DNA of 64,000 bases from Lachnospiraceae bacterium (GTDB taxonomy: Bacteria; Bacillota; Clostridia; Lachnospirales; Lachnospiraceae), in assembly GCA_017428105.1 (NCBI GenBank), contig JAFRRM010000016.1:1-64000 (forward strand). The letters run 5' to 3'. The position numbers and the translations under genes were made by a program. Shown here piece after piece: positions 1 through 8,239 of the stretch; positions within the stretch are counted from its first letter, which is position 1, and every line of letters starts with the position of its first letter. A model generated the notes under the pieces. The model did no database searches. It was not told where the DNA came from and saw nothing but the letters and a program-made list of their open reading frames with translations.

Positions 1-100
1 CGCATATCTTGTGTTATACTAGTCACGATGGAAGTCCTCCTGTTTTGGATTTGGTTGTGGTGACTTTATTCTAACACAAGATGGTACCTTCCATCTTTTA
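1..100. repeat. AT-rich flank with nested inverted repeats
   Basis: This stretch holds two nested inverted repeats. An 11-base arm ATCTTGTGTTA (6-16) pairs with TAACACAAGAT (72-82), and GATGGAAG (27-34) pairs with CTTCCATC (88-95). A smaller hairpin, AAGATGG with CCATCTT followed by a T-rich run (78-100), could terminate transcription entering from the left. Nested repeats of this kind are seen at the edges of mobile elements, but no transposase is visible, so that origin is only a guess. Confidence 0.35.
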
Positions 101-170
101 TTTCTTGGAAGCGATGTAACACATGTATTGTAATCCTACATCCGATCCATCTTACCAATGTATAGAAGAC

Positions 171-199
171 TTGACACAGCATTATTAAGGTATTATTAT
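171..199 (+). promoter_or_regulatory. Sigma-A-type promoter for the 266-871 gene
   Basis: A perfect -35 box TTGACA (171-176) is followed after 17 bases by TATTAT (194-199). The spacing is ideal and the box lies about 65 bases upstream of the ATG at 266, which has a good ribosome site (AAAGGAG). Confidence 0.7.
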
Positions 200-265
200 G
201 TTAAACTGTTGCAAAAACGAATTACGGCATTTGCATTAATAAACAATCAATGAAAGGAGACTCAC

Positions 266-871
266 ATGCGAAATACGAGTCGATTGTTGTTTGCTTTAAT
301 GCTTGTTTCTTGTGTTTGTATCGCTTTGCTGCAACCTGTCGAGAAGGCTGCTTCAAGGGAAATCCCTGTCCATTCAACACGCAGTGCCGCAGAGGAAGAA
401 AAATTAATAAGGAAAATGGATGTAAGCAGATTGATCCATGACCGTTTTGGATGTGCTGAAGATGGAAGTTGGATCTATCCCGCAGATTATGCGGGTCTGT
501 TTGACGATGGAACAATGCTTGTACTTAGTATCAAGAAGGGAGCGAGCAAAGAAGAGTATCAATCAATACTGCAGGAATATGGAGACATATTCAAAATTCA
601 GGAAGTCGAATATTCCTGGAATGAATTGCATCAACAGGCAGTAAAAGCAGCAAATAAAATGATACAACGGAATATTCATGTATCCTCTTATTGTGTGGAT
701 GCGGAAAGCAATAAAATTGTATTTACTGCTCCCGAGGAAGATGTTGAAAACGTATTTCGTGTTTTAGAAGAGGAAGAAATAACAGAGTTATCTGAGGTTG
801 ATTTACAGGACCCGGGTGAATTGAATCTAACTTTAAGAGGAGGGGATTATGTTTCATGTGATCAAGCGTGA
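266..871 (+). CDS. Secreted protein resembling a protease propeptide, catalytic part absent
   Basis: This encodes 201 residues with an N-terminal signal peptide (hydrophobic stretch about residues 8-24). The ATG at 266 follows AAAGGAG at good spacing. The body (DGSWIYPADYAGLF, then EYSWNELHQQA, then a VDAESNKIVF strand) resembles the propeptide of secreted chymotrypsin-fold (S1, streptogrisin-like) proteases found in Clostridia. In those proteins the protease domain starts shortly after a short Gly-Gly-Asp segment. Here the frame stops right after RGGDYVS, and no His-Asp-Ser domain follows in any frame. I therefore read it as a truncated relic or a stand-alone propeptide-like protein. The family link is from memory of the pattern and is moderate. 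The region is AT-richer than the genome around it. Confidence 0.6.
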   Translation: MRNTSRLLFALMLVSCVCIALLQPVEKAASREIPVHSTRSAAEEEKLIRKMDVSRLIHDRFGCAEDGSWIYPADYAGLFDDGTMLVLSIKKGASKEEYQSILQEYGDIFKIQEVEYSWNELHQQAVKAANKMIQRNIHVSSYCVDAESNKIVFTAPEEDVENVFRVLEEEEITELSEVDLQDPGELNLTLRGGDYVSCDQA

Positions 872-905
872 AATACAACACTTGGTTGCTGCGGGATCAG
901 AATGA
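849..905 (+). CDS. 18-codon micro-ORF with a strong ribosome site
   Basis: An ATG at 849 lies five bases after a strong Shine-Dalgarno (GAGGAGGGG, 837-845) and encodes the 18-residue peptide MFHVIKREIQHLVAAGSE, ending at TGA 903-905. It overlaps the end of the upstream gene and lies just before the lipoprotein start at 925. It could be a leader peptide coupling translation to the lipoprotein, or the first codons of a deleted membrane-protein gene, since KREI starts are common in ABC permeases. The signal is the ribosome site; the function is unknown. Confidence 0.35.
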   Translation: MFHVIKREIQHLVAAGSE

Positions 906-924
906 GTCAAGATGGGAACTAAAC

Positions 925-1365
925 ATGAGAAGAGTTTTAGCAGCCGTATTGTTTTGCTTATTTTTGATGCTTTCCGCCTGCAGCGAATCAAAACCGATGA
1001 AGCCCGGGGTCGAAGAAACCTTCACGGAATACTCGGATATGAAACTTGAGCTGACGGAAATCGGAGATAATTATATAAAATACCGCGTCATCCATGGAAA
1101 AGAGCATGGACAAACGGCAGGAATCGGCCAGGCTTTTCCTCAGTTGGAAATATACCTGGATAATTGGTTTGCCATGAATTATATTCAGGACCCCGGTTCT
1201 TTAGACATGATGATACCTATGGAACCGGAACAGACCCGGGAGTTCATTTTCGAGTACGAATTCTGTTACGGAAAACTGAGCCCCGGACGGTATCGAATGG
1301 TCCTTCCGGCCTGGACGGGAGAGAGGATCAAATTTTACCTGGCAGGCGAGTTTATTGTGGAATAA
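925..1365 (+). CDS. Small lipoprotein, possibly Ig-like
   Basis: The predicted product is a lipoprotein of 146 residues. The ATG at 925 gives a clean signal (MRRVLAAVLFCLFLMLSAC), with the lipobox Cys anchoring it to the outer face of the membrane. An upstream in-frame GTG at 868 overlaps the previous stop (GTGA) and would add 19 charged residues before the signal, so I prefer 925. The body is beta-rich, with a conserved-looking strand pattern ending in YRMVLPAW and a final FYLAGEFIVE strand. This resembles bacterial Ig-like domains found in clostridial lipoproteins, though no specific function can be assigned. No strong ribosome site precedes 925, so coupling to the upstream micro-ORF is possible. 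Confidence 0.65.
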   Translation: MRRVLAAVLFCLFLMLSACSESKPMKPGVEETFTEYSDMKLELTEIGDNYIKYRVIHGKEHGQTAGIGQAFPQLEIYLDNWFAMNYIQDPGSLDMMIPMEPEQTREFIFEYEFCYGKLSPGRYRMVLPAWTGERIKFYLAGEFIVE

Positions 1366-1452
1366 AAGTGAATGACGGAGCTCGGCAGAGGCCGCCGGGA
1401 GACTGTCTCCTTCCGGCCTCGGGCCGTTGAAACAACGGCCCCTGCACAAACA

Positions 1453-1502
1453 AACCGTCCCTTTGTCAGGTTTTCTGACAGGGGGACGGTTCTTTTGTCA
1501 GG
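1453..1502. repeat. GGGACGGTTC/TGTCA hairpin repeat, copy A
   Basis: The arms AACCGTCCCTTTGTCAG (1453-1469) and CTGACAGGGGGACGGTT (1475-1491) pair at 15 of 17 positions around a 5-base loop. They are followed by a further CTTTTGTCAGG. The element lies just beyond the 3' end of the minus-strand L,D-transpeptidase gene. Four related copies occur at 47944, 48418, 50871 and 53889. Confidence 0.8.
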
Positions 1503-1509
1503 TCATCCG

Positions 1510-2802
1510 TCATTCGCCCGGGTAGAGGAGGATGTGCGGGGAGGCGTCGGCGCGCAGCCAGCGGAACAGAGCTTCCATGACCCAGCGTTCGACGCCGATG
1601 CAGCCGCTGGTGGAGTTGTCCAGGCGGTCGATGTGGACGAAGATCGCGCTGCCCTCATTGTAGAGGATGGGGTTGACGTTTTTCTGCACGAAGATGCAGA
1701 GGGCGTAATACTGGAGCAGGGCGATCATCTCCTCCGCGTATTTCCAGTCCTTGTCGCCGTAATGGGTCTTGAAAAGCTGATTGTAGTATTTCGAGTCCGG
1801 ATCGATCACCCAGTAATCTTCGCTCTGGATCTGGTGATATTCGAGCGCCGTGTCCTCCCAGGCGGCTTCGCCGTAGGCGGGGCCCAGGCCGAAGTAGCCG
1901 ATGGGGGTGAACTTGGCGTTTTCCGGCGTGTGGAGGGCCATGCCGTCACGGCCCATGATGCCGGGGATCTCGGTCAGGCCGCCCAGCGGCTTTTCCTGCC
2001 ATCTGCCGTTCACTTTTTCAAAGGCGTAGACAAGGCAGCGCGGCTTTTCCAGGCCTTTGACGACCAGGAGCTGCGTGCCGGCGAGCTGGTCCGCGGTGTA
2101 GCCGGAGGCAGCCAGATGCGCCTGCAGGGAATCGGGGACGACGGGAACTTCGGGTTCGGCGGACGGCGGTTCCGTCGCGGGCGGTTCCGTGGCGGGCGGC
2201 TCTGTCGCAGGAGGTTCCGTGGCGGGCGGCTCTGTCGCAGGAGGTTCCGTGGCGGGAGGTTCTGTCGCAGGTGGCTCGGTAACAGGCGGCTCCGTTTCGG
2301 GAGGGGCCGTCCACGGCGGTTGGGTCACAGGCGGTTCGGTCTCGGGAGGGGCCGTCCACGGCGGCTGGGTCTCGGGCGGTTCGGTCTCGGGAGGAGCCGT
2401 CCACGGCGGCTCGGTGGCCGGCGGATCCGTCACCGGTTCTTCCGTGACAGGCTCTTCCGTCGTTCCTTCCGCTGACGGTGCTTCCGTGGTCCGGTCCGCT
2501 GTCGTCGTCTCTTTCGCCGCGGTCTCCGCCGGGTCCGTCGTTTCAGCCGTTTCGGTCGCCGGAGCCTCTGTGGGCGGCGCCTTCGTCGCAGGCGCTTCCG
2601 TCGCTGCCTTCTCCGCGGCGCGGCTCATGTCCGCGATCGGATCGATCACGGGCAGAGTCCCCTGCAGTACGGCCGGTTTTTGGGCCGCAAAAAGCCCGAA
2701 GGGCGAAAAACCCTTCCCCAGGGCGGCCGACAGTGCTCCGGCCGCGATCAAGACCGCTGCCAGGATCCCCAGTCCGAGGAGGATCCGTCTTTTATCTCTC
2801 AT
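1510..2802 (-). CDS. Membrane-anchored L,D-transpeptidase-like protein with Pro/Thr-rich spacer
   Basis: This encodes 430 residues. I chose ATG 2802 because it overlaps the upstream stop (ATGA) and opens directly into a transmembrane anchor (residues 5-27). A low-complexity TEPPA/PPWTAPPE spacer follows (about 68-218) and would cross the cell wall. The C-terminal domain (about 225-430) has the YkuD-family layout: His390, then the STSGCIGV motif with Cys401 as the expected nucleophile. Proteins of this family form or edit 3-3 peptidoglycan cross-links or attach proteins to the wall. It is the last gene of a minus-strand run that includes a two-component system, so cell-envelope stress control is a fair guess. 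Confidence 0.8.
   Translation of the reverse strand: MRDKRRILLGLGILAAVLIAAGALSAALGKGFSPFGLFAAQKPAVLQGTLPVIDPIADMSRAAEKAATEAPATKAPPTEAPATETAETTDPAETAAKETTTADRTTEAPSAEGTTEEPVTEEPVTDPPATEPPWTAPPETEPPETQPPWTAPPETEPPVTQPPWTAPPETEPPVTEPPATEPPATEPPATEPPATEPPATEPPATEPPATEPPSAEPEVPVVPDSLQAHLAASGYTADQLAGTQLLVVKGLEKPRCLVYAFEKVNGRWQEKPLGGLTEIPGIMGRDGMALHTPENAKFTPIGYFGLGPAYGEAAWEDTALEYHQIQSEDYWVIDPDSKYYNQLFKTHYGDKDWKYAEEMIALLQYYALCIFVQKNVNPILYNEGSAIFVHIDRLDNSTSGCIGVERWVMEALFRWLRADASPHILLYPGE
2158..2415. repeat. In-gene tandem repeats encoding TEPPA / TEPPWTAPPE
   Basis: Degenerate 15-base units encoding TEPPA lie at about 2158-2280, and longer units encoding variants of TEPPETQPPWTAPPE at about 2285-2415, all inside the transpeptidase spacer. 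The units are in frame and vary mainly at third positions. Unit number is likely to change by slippage or unequal recombination without breaking the frame. Confidence 0.8.
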
Positions 2803-4349
2803 GCTCTCTTCTCTTTCGGCCACTTCAGTTTCCAGCCGGCTTCGCAGGCCAGAACTTCCTCGCTGTTCAGCAGGAAGACGCCGTCCATGCATTCGTCAAA
2901 ACAGACCGGGCCTTTTTCCGGGCCTTCCCAGTGATCGATGTCGGACACGTCGAACGTCAGCTTGTCCAGCAGCCGGCAGCCCTTCAGGGCGGGCACGGTC
3001 ACCAGGATCGGGCCGCGCTCCCCGGTCATGCGATTGACGCGGGTGACGGTCACCCGGCAGCGCTCCCCGCTCTTTTCCTTCCAGTTCAGTTCGAATACTG
3101 AGCTGCCGCCGTACAGTTCCGTCAGATTCCAGAAGAATTCTTCCGGACAGATCCGCTCCCCGTCTTCAAAGCTGAGGTCTTTTTCCACCGCGTTCAGGGA
3201 CAGGCGGATCGCTTCGCCGATCGACTGCTCCGCTTCGCCGTCCCGGATCTTTTTCCGTTCCTCCAGGGCGAACGCCGCCTGCAGGAAGCAGGCATACGCG
3301 CGCTCCGCGTATTCGCGCCCGGCAAAGATCAGTTCGCGGCAGTTTTCCCCTTTCCGCCACGCGGCTTCCGCGAAGCGGGTGTCGAAAACGCCTTCGGCCA
3401 GGAAGGGCAGCAGCTCTTCGTATTCTTCATTGACCAGCCGGTGGGCGATCTCCGGATTCGGGATCACCCCTTCGCCCTTGCGGAACATGTCCGCCAGGCG
3501 GAGCTTCGCCTCGTCGTTGCCGCCCAGCGTCCCGATCGAATAATAGTAAAACGCTTTGTCCATCTGCGGCTTGCCGTTATTGGTGCGGCCGGCGTAATAG
3601 ATATGGCCCAGCATGGTGGGATACAGGCTGTCGTCGTCCAGTTCCATCAGCTGCAGATACAGGTCCCGGGCGCGGGTCCAGTTTGCCGCATAGGCCTTGT
3701 CGCCGCCGAAGCAGCCGCGCGCCTTGGCCCGCATGGCCACGATGCTTTTTTTGCCCGCCAGTTCGTCCGCGTACAGGACGTACAGCAGCAGTTCCTTCTC
3801 CGAGGCTTCCCGCAGATGGCCTTCTTCGCTGTAGTATTCGACGTACAGTTCCTTGACCGCATCTTCATATTCCCGCACCGGGACGGCCTGCGCGCGCATG
3901 GCGATCACCCGGTTCAGGCGCCTGCGGTATTCGTCCGCGTGCCATTCGCCGTCTTCGGCGTCCAGCAGCATGTCTTCCCAGATGCGGGCGGTGATCTCCG
4001 GTTCGCCGGGCAGGCCCGGGTATTCCGGATCCCGTGCCAGCGCCGGATCGCGCAGCGCATCCGGATCCTCCCAATCCGGTTCCTCAAACAGATGGAAAAA
4101 GACGCCGAAGCCGCACAGCAGCGGGCTGACCCATTTGGTCTCCAGTTCCTCGAACGGCATGGGCGCCGCGTTGTCCAGCGCCGCCAGCAGGTCTTCCGGC
4201 GCGGCCGCCAGTTTCCGGCGGGGCGGCATATAGTCCGGGATGTCGGCCCCGTCCCGCAGCAGTTCGTCAAAGCCCGCTTCCAGCCGGGCCAGTTTCCGCA
4301 ATTTCGCTTCCGTCAGCGTTTTTCTTCCGGCCGTATTCTTCTTTTCCAC
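2799..4349 (-). CDS. Sel1-like repeat protein
   Basis: A protein of 516 residues with no signal peptide and no membrane segment, so probably cytoplasmic. Around residues 220-310 it has Sel1/TPR-like helical pairs, for example a stretch around ATMLGHIYYAGR-type residues and DEAKLRLADMFRKGEG, which usually form protein-protein interaction solenoids. The N-terminal 150 residues are acidic and rich in Asp-Pro turns and match nothing I recognise. The gene follows the response-regulator gene closely (10 bases) and overlaps the transpeptidase start by 4 bases (ATGA), so the three are co-transcribed and translationally coupled. A role as scaffold or adaptor for envelope functions is inference only. 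Confidence 0.7.
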   Translation of the reverse strand: MEKKNTAGRKTLTEAKLRKLARLEAGFDELLRDGADIPDYMPPRRKLAAAPEDLLAALDNAAPMPFEELETKWVSPLLCGFGVFFHLFEEPDWEDPDALRDPALARDPEYPGLPGEPEITARIWEDMLLDAEDGEWHADEYRRRLNRVIAMRAQAVPVREYEDAVKELYVEYYSEEGHLREASEKELLLYVLYADELAGKKSIVAMRAKARGCFGGDKAYAANWTRARDLYLQLMELDDDSLYPTMLGHIYYAGRTNNGKPQMDKAFYYYSIGTLGGNDEAKLRLADMFRKGEGVIPNPEIAHRLVNEEYEELLPFLAEGVFDTRFAEAAWRKGENCRELIFAGREYAERAYACFLQAAFALEERKKIRDGEAEQSIGEAIRLSLNAVEKDLSFEDGERICPEEFFWNLTELYGGSSVFELNWKEKSGERCRVTVTRVNRMTGERGPILVTVPALKGCRLLDKLTFDVSDIDHWEGPEKGPVCFDECMDGVFLLNSEEVLACEAGWKLKWPKEKRA

Positions 4350-4359
4350 GGCAGCCTCC

Positions 4360-5049
4360 TTATACTTTAAAGCGGTAGCCCACGCCCCAGATCGTTTCGA
4401 TGTACTGGGGCTTGGAGATGTTGAGTTCGATCTTCTCCCGGATCTTCTTGATGTGCACGGTCACCGTGGCGACATCGCCCACGCATTCCATGCCCCAGAT
4501 GTTGCGGAACAGTTCCTGGCGGGAGAAGACACGGTTGGGATTTCGGGCCATATAGGTCAGCAGCTCGTATTCGCGGCTGGTGAGGAAGACTTCGCGGCCG
4601 TCCACCCAGACGCGGCGGGCGGACCGGTCGATGCGCAGGCCGCGGATCTCGATGATGCTGCCCGGGTCCTCGCGCGCGCCGGTCAGGCGGTCGTAGCGCT
4701 GCAGGTGGGCCTTCACGCGCGCCAGCAGCTCGCCGGGGCTGAAGGGCTTGGTGATGTAGTCGTCCGCGCCCAGGCCCAGCCCGCGGATCTTGTCGATATC
4801 CTCCGTCTTGGCGGTCACCAGCAGGATCGGGACGTTGCTGTGCTCGCGGATGCGGCTGCAGAGGGTGAATCCGTCCAGGCCGGGGAGCATCACGTCAAGG
4901 AGGAAGAGGTCATACTCGTTCTCCCTGGCCATTTTCAGGCCCGTCTCCCCGTCCGCGGCGATCTCCGCCTCGAAATTGCTCAGTTCCAGATAATCCTTTT
5001 CCAGTTCCGCGATGCTCCTGTCATCTTCCACGATCAGTATCCGGCTCAT
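4360..5049 (-). CDS. OmpR/PhoB-family response regulator
   Basis: A DNA-binding response regulator of 229 residues. The receiver domain has the acidic pair Asp9-Asp10, the phospho-acceptor Asp52 (LLDVMLPG), a conserved Thr in LLVTAKT and Lys in DYITKPFSPGELL. The C-terminal part is a winged helix of the OmpR type, ending with the usual TIWGVGYRF. The start at 5049 follows GAGGAG by 7 bases; a longer frame from 5064 lacks this. The start lies 29 bases inside the kinase gene, so kinase and regulator are made together. Closest in style to VanR/PhoP-like regulators of the cell envelope. Confidence 0.92.
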   Translation of the reverse strand: MSRILIVEDDRSIAELEKDYLELSNFEAEIAADGETGLKMARENEYDLFLLDVMLPGLDGFTLCSRIREHSNVPILLVTAKTEDIDKIRGLGLGADDYITKPFSPGELLARVKAHLQRYDRLTGAREDPGSIIEIRGLRIDRSARRVWVDGREVFLTSREYELLTYMARNPNRVFSRQELFRNIWGMECVGDVATVTVHIKKIREKIELNISKPQYIETIWGVGYRFKV

Positions 5050-6118
5050 TGGCGTTCTCCTCATACACCGGCAGTTCCAGCCGCATGCAGCTGCCCTTCC
5101 CGAACTCGCTGGTCAGGACGGCGCGGCCGCCGTGGTCCTCCATGATCTTCTGCACGATGGAGAGTCCGATGCCGTTGCCGCCCGTCGCCGCGCTGCGGGA
5201 CGCGTCCGCGCGGTAGAACCGCTCGAACACATGGGGCAGGTCCTCCGGGGCGATCCCCACCCCGTTGTCCTCTATTTCCGTGACGATCGTCTTTCCTTCC
5301 ACACAGATGCGGAAGGCGATCATGTTCTTTTCCTTGTTCCGGTCGCGGTATTTCACCGCATTGGACACCACGTTGCTGACGACCCGGTGCAGCTGTTCCG
5401 GATCGACCGCGATCATGACGTCCTCCGGGACCCGGTTCTCATAGCGGGTCACCATGTCCTGCGCGTCCAGTTCCTCCTTCAGTTCCCAGCGGCAGTCGGA
5501 AAAATAGGCGTGCGCGGGGATCCTGGTGAAATGATACGGGATGCGCCCGGTCTCCACCAGGGAGTAAAAATACAGCTGGTCCACCAGCTTTTCCATCTCC
5601 TCCGCCTTGCTGTAGATGGTGGACAGATAGCGCGCCTGCTTTTCCGGCGTGGACGCGACGCCGTCCCGGAGGCCTTCCACGTAGCCCTTGATGGCGGTGA
5701 TGGGAGTCTTCAGGTCGTGCGAGATGTTGGCGAGCAGGATCTTGCCGTCCTGCTCCGTGCGGAGCTGCTCCTCCGCGCTGTTCTTCAGGCGCAGGCGCAT
5801 TTCTTCAAAGCTGTCGAAGAGCCGGTTGAACTCGTCTTCCTCTTCCGGTTCCAGCACGTGGTCCAGATTGCCGTCGCGGATCTCGCCGGCCGCGTCCTGC
5901 AGTTTTTTGAAAGGCCGCGACAGGTGCTCCTGCTGCCAGCGCAGCAGGGCCAGACTGCCGAGCAGCAGTTCCATCAGGCTCAGGCCGATCAGGATCATGC
6001 CGAGGGCCTCAGAGTCTTCCTGCCCCCGGACCAGCAGGAACAGGGCCGCGCTCAGCAGGAGCAGGGGCACCGTTACCAGCCCCAGCACGGCCAGCAGGTT
6101 TTTCTTGCTCAGCCTCAT
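5021..6118 (-). CDS. Sensor histidine kinase partner of the 4360-5049 regulator
   Basis: A membrane sensor kinase of 365 residues with two transmembrane helices (about 8-30 and 39-59) separated by a very short outside loop, so it probably senses in the membrane. A HAMP linker follows (about 60-115). Then comes a HisKA helix with the phosphorylated His134 (ISHDLKTPI), and an ATPase domain with N box (VVSNAVKY), G1 (EDNGVGI) and G2 (GNGIGLSIV). It overlaps the response-regulator gene. The small sensor region is typical of intramembrane-sensing kinases that respond to cell-wall stress. Confidence 0.92.
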   Translation of the reverse strand: MRLSKKNLLAVLGLVTVPLLLLSAALFLLVRGQEDSEALGMILIGLSLMELLLGSLALLRWQQEHLSRPFKKLQDAAGEIRDGNLDHVLEPEEEDEFNRLFDSFEEMRLRLKNSAEEQLRTEQDGKILLANISHDLKTPITAIKGYVEGLRDGVASTPEKQARYLSTIYSKAEEMEKLVDQLYFYSLVETGRIPYHFTRIPAHAYFSDCRWELKEELDAQDMVTRYENRVPEDVMIAVDPEQLHRVVSNVVSNAVKYRDRNKEKNMIAFRICVEGKTIVTEIEDNGVGIAPEDLPHVFERFYRADASRSAATGGNGIGLSIVQKIMEDHGGRAVLTSEFGKGSCMRLELPVYEENANEPDTDRGR

Positions 6119-6127
6119 GTCCGCTCC

Positions 6128-7291
6128 TTACCGGAACCGGTACTGACGGATCCGGTTCCCGTCCAGCTGCAGCAGTTTCTTCCCCATCAGATACAGGCCG
6201 GCGCCGGGCTGCGGCAGCGTCCCGGAAAAATAGGAAGTGCCGGAATACGTCCACAGGTCCACCCTGCCGTCCGTCTGCAGCATCACCAGCTCGCTGCCCA
6301 GGGTCAGGCCCCGGGCGCCGCTGCTCAGTTTTTTGGAAAAGCACTCTTCCCCGTCGTCGTCATAGACCGACAGGATCAGGTCCCCGGTGCCCGGTTCCGG
6401 GCAGAGGAATGCTTCGCGGCGGTTCGCCGCCGCATAGGAAACGATCTCTCCCGGGAAGGGGACCGACGCCTTCAGTTCGGGCTTGTTCTCCTGCTCCAGG
6501 GAATAGATCTCCAGGCCGTCCTCGGAGACCGCGGCGACCCGTTTGGCGCTCAGGTAATCGATCTGCGTGAGCAGATGGCCTTCATGATTGAAGTAGCCCA
6601 CCAGGCGGTTGGCCTCGCTGCGGCCTACGGTGAAATTGTAGAAGACCAGCTGGCTGTTCAGATTGCCGCTCTGGGAGCTGACCATGGACAGGACCAGGCC
6701 GCTGCCGTCGGGCGAGAGGGCCATGGCCATCGGATAGCCGCTGACCGCCATTTCCAGGCTGATCTCGATGTCCAGGCGGATCCCCAGTTCATTATAGAAG
6801 CAGATCAGGCTGTTCAGGTCGCGCTCCAGCGCCACCGCCGTCACACCGCCGGCGGAGACCGCCGCGTTGATGATGGGCTCCGCCGTGGTGAAGCGGCCGC
6901 ATTCGCCGCTCATGTCCAGGATCACGGCCAGATTGCCGTACATGTCCGCCAGCAGGGCGTGGCTGCCCTGGCAGAGGAAGCGGGGGGCGTTCATGGAATA
7001 ATTCACGTTCCACAGTTCCCGTCCCTCCGTATCCAGGAAGCTCGCGCCGTCCGCCGAATAGCGCAGCAGCCCGTCGCCGAACGGGGCGATGCCCGCCTGC
7101 CCGGAGGCCGCCGTCGTATAGGTTTTTTCTATCTCGGCCCGGGTGAAGCCGCTCCGCTTGTGGAGGATCAGCCACAGTACGCCGGCGATCACGGCCAGGC
7201 CCAGCAGGATCAGCAGGGCCAGCCTCTCCGGCCGGATCCGTCTGCGGGGCGTCTCCAGCTCCCGTTCGTCTTTATTGTCCGCTGCACTCAC
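6128..7291 (-). CDS. DUF5711-family membrane-anchored propeller protein
   Basis: About 387 residues from GTG 7291, which is preceded by AAGGAG at 6-base spacing. An alternative ATG at 7348 overlaps the rsmA stop (ATGA) but has no good ribosome site and would add 19 Arg-rich residues. After a short basic tail a single transmembrane helix (about residues 22-44) is followed by a repeated beta-strand body with NLAVILDMSG, ALSPDGSGLVLSM and LEIYSLEQ-like blades, suggesting a beta-propeller on the outside. I recognise the pattern as DUF5711, whose function is unknown. Placed between rsmA and the kinase pair in the same transcription unit. Confidence 0.75.
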   Translation of the reverse strand: MSAADNKDERELETPRRRIRPERLALLILLGLAVIAGVLWLILHKRSGFTRAEIEKTYTTAASGQAGIAPFGDGLLRYSADGASFLDTEGRELWNVNYSMNAPRFLCQGSHALLADMYGNLAVILDMSGECGRFTTAEPIINAAVSAGGVTAVALERDLNSLICFYNELGIRLDIEISLEMAVSGYPMAMALSPDGSGLVLSMVSSQSGNLNSQLVFYNFTVGRSEANRLVGYFNHEGHLLTQIDYLSAKRVAAVSEDGLEIYSLEQENKPELKASVPFPGEIVSYAAANRREAFLCPEPGTGDLILSVYDDDGEECFSKKLSSGARGLTLGSELVMLQTDGRVDLWTYSGTSYFSGTLPQPGAGLYLMGKKLLQLDGNRIRQYRFR

Positions 7292-7344
7292 GAAAAACTC
7301 CTTCCGGTCATCGGCGGTCCGGCCCGGCCGGCTCCGCCGATCTG

Positions 7345-8229
7345 TCATTTGTCATTCAGACGGGTCTTGTCCCGTAAGATATCCGATAATGCCGCAAATT
7401 CCCGCAGGCTCAGCCGTTCGCCGCGGATGCGCGCATCCAGGCCCAGTTCCGCCAGCGCCGCCTCCGCCTGTTCCCGGCTCACGCCGAGCGGCGCATAGCC
7501 GGCCAGTGCGTTGGCCAGCGTTTTCCGCCGCTGCAGGAATGCCGCCTTGCTCACCGCAAACAGGAAGTCCGCGTCCCGGCAGGGCGCCGCCGGCCCGTTC
7601 AGCGCCTCCAGGCGAACGACCGCGGACGAGACCTTCGGCTGCGGCAGGAACGCGTGGGGCGGGACCGAAAGCACCACCTGCGGCTCCGCGTAATACTGTA
7701 CGGAGACGGACAGGTAGCCGTAGGCCTTGCTCCCCGGGGCGGCCGCCATGCGCTCGCCCACTTCGGCCTGCACCATCACGGTGAGGGAGGAGAACAGGTC
7801 CGCCTGCTTCAGAAGGCCCATCAGGATCGGCGAGGTGATGTAGTAGGGCAGGTTGGCCACCACCTTGACGGGCGGCGTGACGCCGTGCTCCGCCAGGAGG
7901 CGCGGGATGTCCTGTTTCAGGATGTCGCCCCAGACGACGGTCACATTGCTGAAGCCCTGCAGCGAATCCGCCAGCACCGGCTCCAGCTTGCGGTCGATCT
8001 CCACCGCGATGACCCGGCCGGCGGCCGCCGCCAGGTACTGCGTCAGCGTCCCGATGCCCGGCCCGATCTCCAGCACGGTATCCTCCGGTCCCAGGCCGGC
8101 CGCCGCCGCGATCCCCTCGGGGACCGACGGATCGATCAGGAAATTCTGGCCGTAGCCCTTCTTGATCAGGAACTCATGGCGGGCCAGCAGTTCTTTGGTT
8201 TTCTTCGGGTCGGCCAGATACGGCTTCAT
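7345..8229 (-). CDS. rsmA: 16S rRNA dimethyladenosine transferase RsmA (KsgA)
   Basis: 294 residues, normal for the family. The enzyme dimethylates two adjacent adenines in the loop of helix 45 of 16S rRNA, using SAM, late in small-subunit assembly. Motifs seen are the N-terminal GQNFLIDP, the SAM-binding VLEIGPGIGTLTQYLA, the acidic AVEID, and the catalytic NLPYYIT. It follows the TatD gene by 10 bases, an arrangement (tatD-rsmA) common in Firmicutes. Loss of RsmA gives kasugamycin resistance in other bacteria. Confidence 0.96.
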   Translation of the reverse strand: MKPYLADPKKTKELLARHEFLIKKGYGQNFLIDPSVPEGIAAAAGLGPEDTVLEIGPGIGTLTQYLAAAAGRVIAVEIDRKLEPVLADSLQGFSNVTVVWGDILKQDIPRLLAEHGVTPPVKVVANLPYYITSPILMGLLKQADLFSSLTVMVQAEVGERMAAAPGSKAYGYLSVSVQYYAEPQVVLSVPPHAFLPQPKVSSAVVRLEALNGPAAPCRDADFLFAVSKAAFLQRRKTLANALAGYAPLGVSREQAEAALAELGLDARIRGERLSLREFAALSDILRDKTRLNDK

Positions 8230-8239
8230 GCGTCACCTC

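Noticed and set aside
1..100. Defined insertion-sequence end
   Set aside because: Inverted repeats are present but no transposase, target duplication or second end is visible in the window.
2158..2415. Possible CRISPR array or intergenic tandem repeat
   Set aside because: The repeats are short, degenerate, without spacers, and in frame inside a protein gene.
5012..7498. An 828-codon open frame on the plus strand
   Set aside because: Shadow of the histidine kinase and DUF5711 genes, rich in Gln, Arg, Val and His as expected from antisense GC-rich DNA.
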